DNA of 64,000 bases from Hevea brasiliensis. Its lineage: Eukaryota > Streptophyta > Magnoliopsida > Malpighiales > Euphorbiaceae. The stretch lies in assembly GCF_030052815.1 (NCBI RefSeq), contig NC_079509.1, positions 48,876,762-48,940,761 of the forward strand, read 5' to 3'. Positions 61,138 through 64,000 of the stretch are shown piece by piece. The position numbers and the translations under genes are program-made. Below the pieces are notes generated by a model. The model did not search any database. It saw nothing but the letters and a program-made list of their open reading frames with translations, and was not told where the DNA came from. Numbering within the stretch: position 1 is the stretch's first letter; the number at the start of each line of letters is the position of its first letter.

Positions 61138-62557
61138 TTCTCAAACTATATGATAATCTATCTCAATGTGCTTTGTACGCTCATAAAAAATGGGCTTTGC
61201 TATAATGTGTAGAGCCACTTGATTGTCACAAATTAATGGTGTAGGAGCTGCCTGTGGAACTTTTAGATTTTGTAATACATAGAGAAGCCAAGTTAGCGCT
61301 AAACACATATTTGCCATTGCTTGATATTTAGCTTCTGCTAATGATCTAGAAACATTGGTTTGCTTTTTGGATTTCCATGAGATGAGAGAATTTCCAAGAA
61401 AAACATAATATCCTGTAACTGATCTTTTTGTTGCACGATAAACTCCCCAATTTGAATCACAAAAGGCTTTCAAAGAAAGATTTTTTATGGAAGGAAATAG
61501 TAATCCTTGACTAGGAGTACCTTTGAAGTATTTGAGGATTTGTATAACTACATTGTAGTGAGGTTTCCTGGTCTCATGCATGAATTGACTCAGTGTTCGA
61601 ACATAATATACAATGTTAGGTCTTGTGACAGTAAGATAAATAATTTGCCAACTAGTCTTTTATATTTAGTTGGATCACTCAATAATGTTCCACCTGTTAG
61701 AGTAAGCTTTAAATTCTGTTCCATTGGAAATTTGTCTAGACGTGCACCTAAAAGTCCTAAATCTTGCAAAATGTCTAATGCGTATTTCCTTTGAGACATA
61801 AATATGCCTTTCTTTGAGTGAGAGAATTCAATAGCCAAGAAATATTTCAAGTCTCCAAGATCATTGATACGAAATCTTTTAAGAAGAAAACTTTTAAGAA
61901 GTTTGATTTCTTGAAATCATTTCCTGTGAGAAGCATATCATCAACATAGATTAGGATTGTGGTAAATGAGGTACCTTGAGTTTTGGTGAAAAGAGAATAA
62001 TCAGCTTTTGATTGTTGATAACCAGCTTTCTTAATGGTGTCTAAAAATGTTAGGAACTAATTTTTGGATGCTTGTTTGAGCCCGTGTCGGGATTTATTGA
62101 GACGGCATAGAAGATTCTCCCCCTATCAGTGAAGACCAAGTGGAGGTTCCATATATACTTCTTCATGTAAATTGCCATGAAGGAAACATTTTGCATGTCT
62201 AATTGATGAGAAAACCAATTGCAAGCAGCAATAATTGTAAGAAGATAACGTAGTGTAGTGAACTTGGTTGTAGCAAAAAAAAATTTATGGTAATCGACAC
62301 CATTAATATGAGTATATCCCTTAGCAACAAGGTGTGCCCTATACCATTCAATGGTGCCATCAGATTTGCATTTGATTTTGTAAACCCATTTGCATCCAAT
62401 GGGTTTATAACGAACAGGAAGGGGAGCTAAATTCCAGGTGTTATTTTGCTATAGTGCTTCTAATTTTGCACTCATGGCTTGTCACTAATGTGGATCAAGG
62501 ATAACTTGAGCATATGATTGAGGCTCACTGTGACCTATAATGTTGGCTAAAAAGGTA
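61138..62557 (-). pseudogene. Copia reverse transcriptase/RNase H fragment
   Basis: On the minus strand, RT begins in the linker (TWNLAPLPVRYKPIGCKWVY, about 62450-62370) and degrades between 62200 and 61850. It is clear again at 61850-61590 (SQRKYALDILQDLGLLGARL, then DPTKYKRLVGKL). RNase H follows at 61581-61141 (TRKPHYNVVIQILKYFKGTP, RSVTGYYVFLGNSLISWKSK, CDNQVALHIIAKP, ERTKHIEIDYHIV). Frameshifts and stops separate the pieces. The rest of the element is cut off on the right by the gypsy LTR starting at 62558. Confidence 0.85.
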
Positions 62558-64000
62558 TGTGACACCCCTTACCTGTCTACTATATAGCCGAGCAAGAAGT
62601 GCCACATTCGGTGCCAGAGCACCCTATCTTTTCTTGTCATGTCTATTGTAAATTTTAATATCATTTAAATCAGGTAATTTATGTGTAGAAATTTTTTTTT
62701 ATATATCTTATTTCTGTGGAGACCCGGACAGAGCCTCCCCTGTTTATTAGCATCTGGCGGATTTCCACTAATCACCTGTTAACATATCCATATTCATTTC
62801 ACAGATTTCCCTATCATATTCTCTTTTATCATATCATTCACAACTATTTATGAGATCTCAAAATGAAATATCATATATTACATTCATATGGAAATTCATA
62901 GATAATAAATTACAAGTTTTCATTTCAATCTCAAGTTTAATTACAAGTCCAAAATGAAATACATCATGACTAGATATAATGAACCAAAATACTAGTCTAT
63001 ACATGGGCCCTACCAAAATACAAAAGACTGGTGAGTTGACTCTAGTCGATGGCAGATCTGGTCGGAACTCTGTCCGAACACTACTGTGGCGGCTGCTGTT
63101 ATGACGGCTGCTGATCTTCAGTACCTATGCAATGGAAAATCAACGCGCTAAGTATAACACTTAGTGGTGCATAATTTATAATAACAATAATTAAACAATT
63201 GAATTAATATCTGTAAATCATGACTTCTGGGTCTTTTACGTTTTTATTGCTCTTTGGAAACAATTAACATTATCAGAATCTTTTATGATTACTTATTGTA
63301 TTTTAAGTCTTAATTAATTTTTATCAGTGCCCAAGAAACCTATAACAAATTATAAAAGCTGGATGCACGGTTGTATACTGGTTAGACAGCCATATGTCCG
63401 CCCAAAGATATCGTCATCGTGCATGAGGGCAAATCGGGCATGAGACCATTATCGGGCTTGTAAAGCCAAAAATAAAGTTAGGCACAATGGCCAATGGGTA
63501 GGCATATAGCCCGTAGAACAATCATATCAGATATATATTATCAGTTCATGATTTGCTTTATAAGCAGTACTGCTATCTGTGGTCCCCAATTGGTATACCA
63601 ATTTATCCAAACTAAATAAATAAGTCTAGGTATACTATAGGCAATTAAACATTTTTAATTATTTTAGCACTATTCACTGTTACTATTTTCTGGTACTGTT
63701 CAGTGGTACCATTAATTTCATATAAATAGGACATTAGTCCCAATTTACATATTCATATCATCTTTAATATTTAATTAGCCTTATGAGTATTTTAATCACC
63801 ATGTATAGCATTTTTCCCATGAACCTTTCTTTAGGTTCATTTTGATGTGTTATCTTTATCTAGGAATTTAACTAGATTATGATGTCTATTCGGTCACACT
63901 TCTTTCATAACAAATGCTTCTCTATGTTTAAACTTGAATTTCAATTTTTGAATCACTGAATTTGGGGTTATAGAACTAAAGTTATGGTCAAAATACCATA
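62558..64000 (-). repeat. Partial gypsy LTR of the TR-GAG family, minus orientation, running off the window
   Basis: Starts TGTGACACCCCTTACC on the plus strand. Its reverse complement matches the end of the TR-GAG LTRs (for example GATAGGGTGCTCTGGCACCG) and continues collinearly, including the roughly 1.1-kb segment absent from the TR-GAG 5' LTR (GGCCAATGGGTAGGCATATA). It is inserted in the copia RT remnant. Whether the rest is a solo LTR, a TR-GAG copy or an autonomous partner cannot be seen. Confidence 0.85.

Noticed and set aside
1..64000. CRISPR arrays, bacterial operons, tRNA genes
   Set aside because: No spaced direct-repeat array, no prokaryotic gene arrangement and no tRNA cloverleaf was noticed; the context is a plant nuclear genome.

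Overview
The window is plant nuclear DNA, from a eudicot by gene style. Introns are short, AT-rich and GT-AG, intergenic DNA is very AT-rich, and the LTR retrotransposons belong to plant Ty1/copia and Ty3/gypsy lineages. I cannot name the species from sequence alone; Malpighiales or Euphorbiaceae would fit, but that is a guess. Only two cellular protein genes are supported, and one of them is broken. Most of the rest is LTR retrotransposons, several inserted inside one another.

Layout. 1-5474: right part of a degraded gypsy-type or LARD-like element, minus strand, with one complete LTR (3729-5474). 5475-5873: downstream flank and last codons of a Pro-X carboxypeptidase (peptidase S28) gene. 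5874-30662: a minus-strand copia element inserted in the last exon of that gene. Its right LTR was split by an Athila-lineage gypsy element (11865-30376, plus strand, TSD ATTAT). That Athila element carries two further insertions: a 646-bp palindromic element with 5S-rRNA-derived arms (14904-15549, TSD TTCAA) and a gag-only TR-GAG gypsy derivative (16955-25227, TSD TTACT). 30658-34041: the remaining exons of the S28 pseudogene, minus strand. 35202-46366: a nearly complete Tekay/Del-like chromovirus, minus strand, with two LTRs of about 3.15 kb, TSD AAAAT, and an apparent 74-bp spliceosomal intron inside the integrase. 46372-53418: AT-rich DNA with a 3 x 193-bp tandem array, TA microsatellites and small repeat remnants. 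53419-57292: a five-exon ankyrin/PGG-domain membrane protein gene (ACD6/ITN1-like, 830 aa predicted) with an in-frame 3 x 76-aa repeat. 57651-59813: a probable solo LTR. 60744-62557: the 3' part of a second copia element, minus strand. 62558-64000: the start of an LTR of the same family as the TR-GAG element, in the opposite orientation.

The insertion history can be read from target-site duplications: gene, then copia, then Athila in the copia LTR, then the 5S palindrome and the TR-GAG element in Athila. Most in-frame stops in the retroelement ORFs look like C-to-T or G-to-A changes (CAA/CAG, CGA and TGG codons), as expected for old methylated repeats. The items most worth a second look are the 5S-derived palindrome with integrase-type ends, the intron in the chromovirus integrase, and the triplicated linker in the ankyrin gene.
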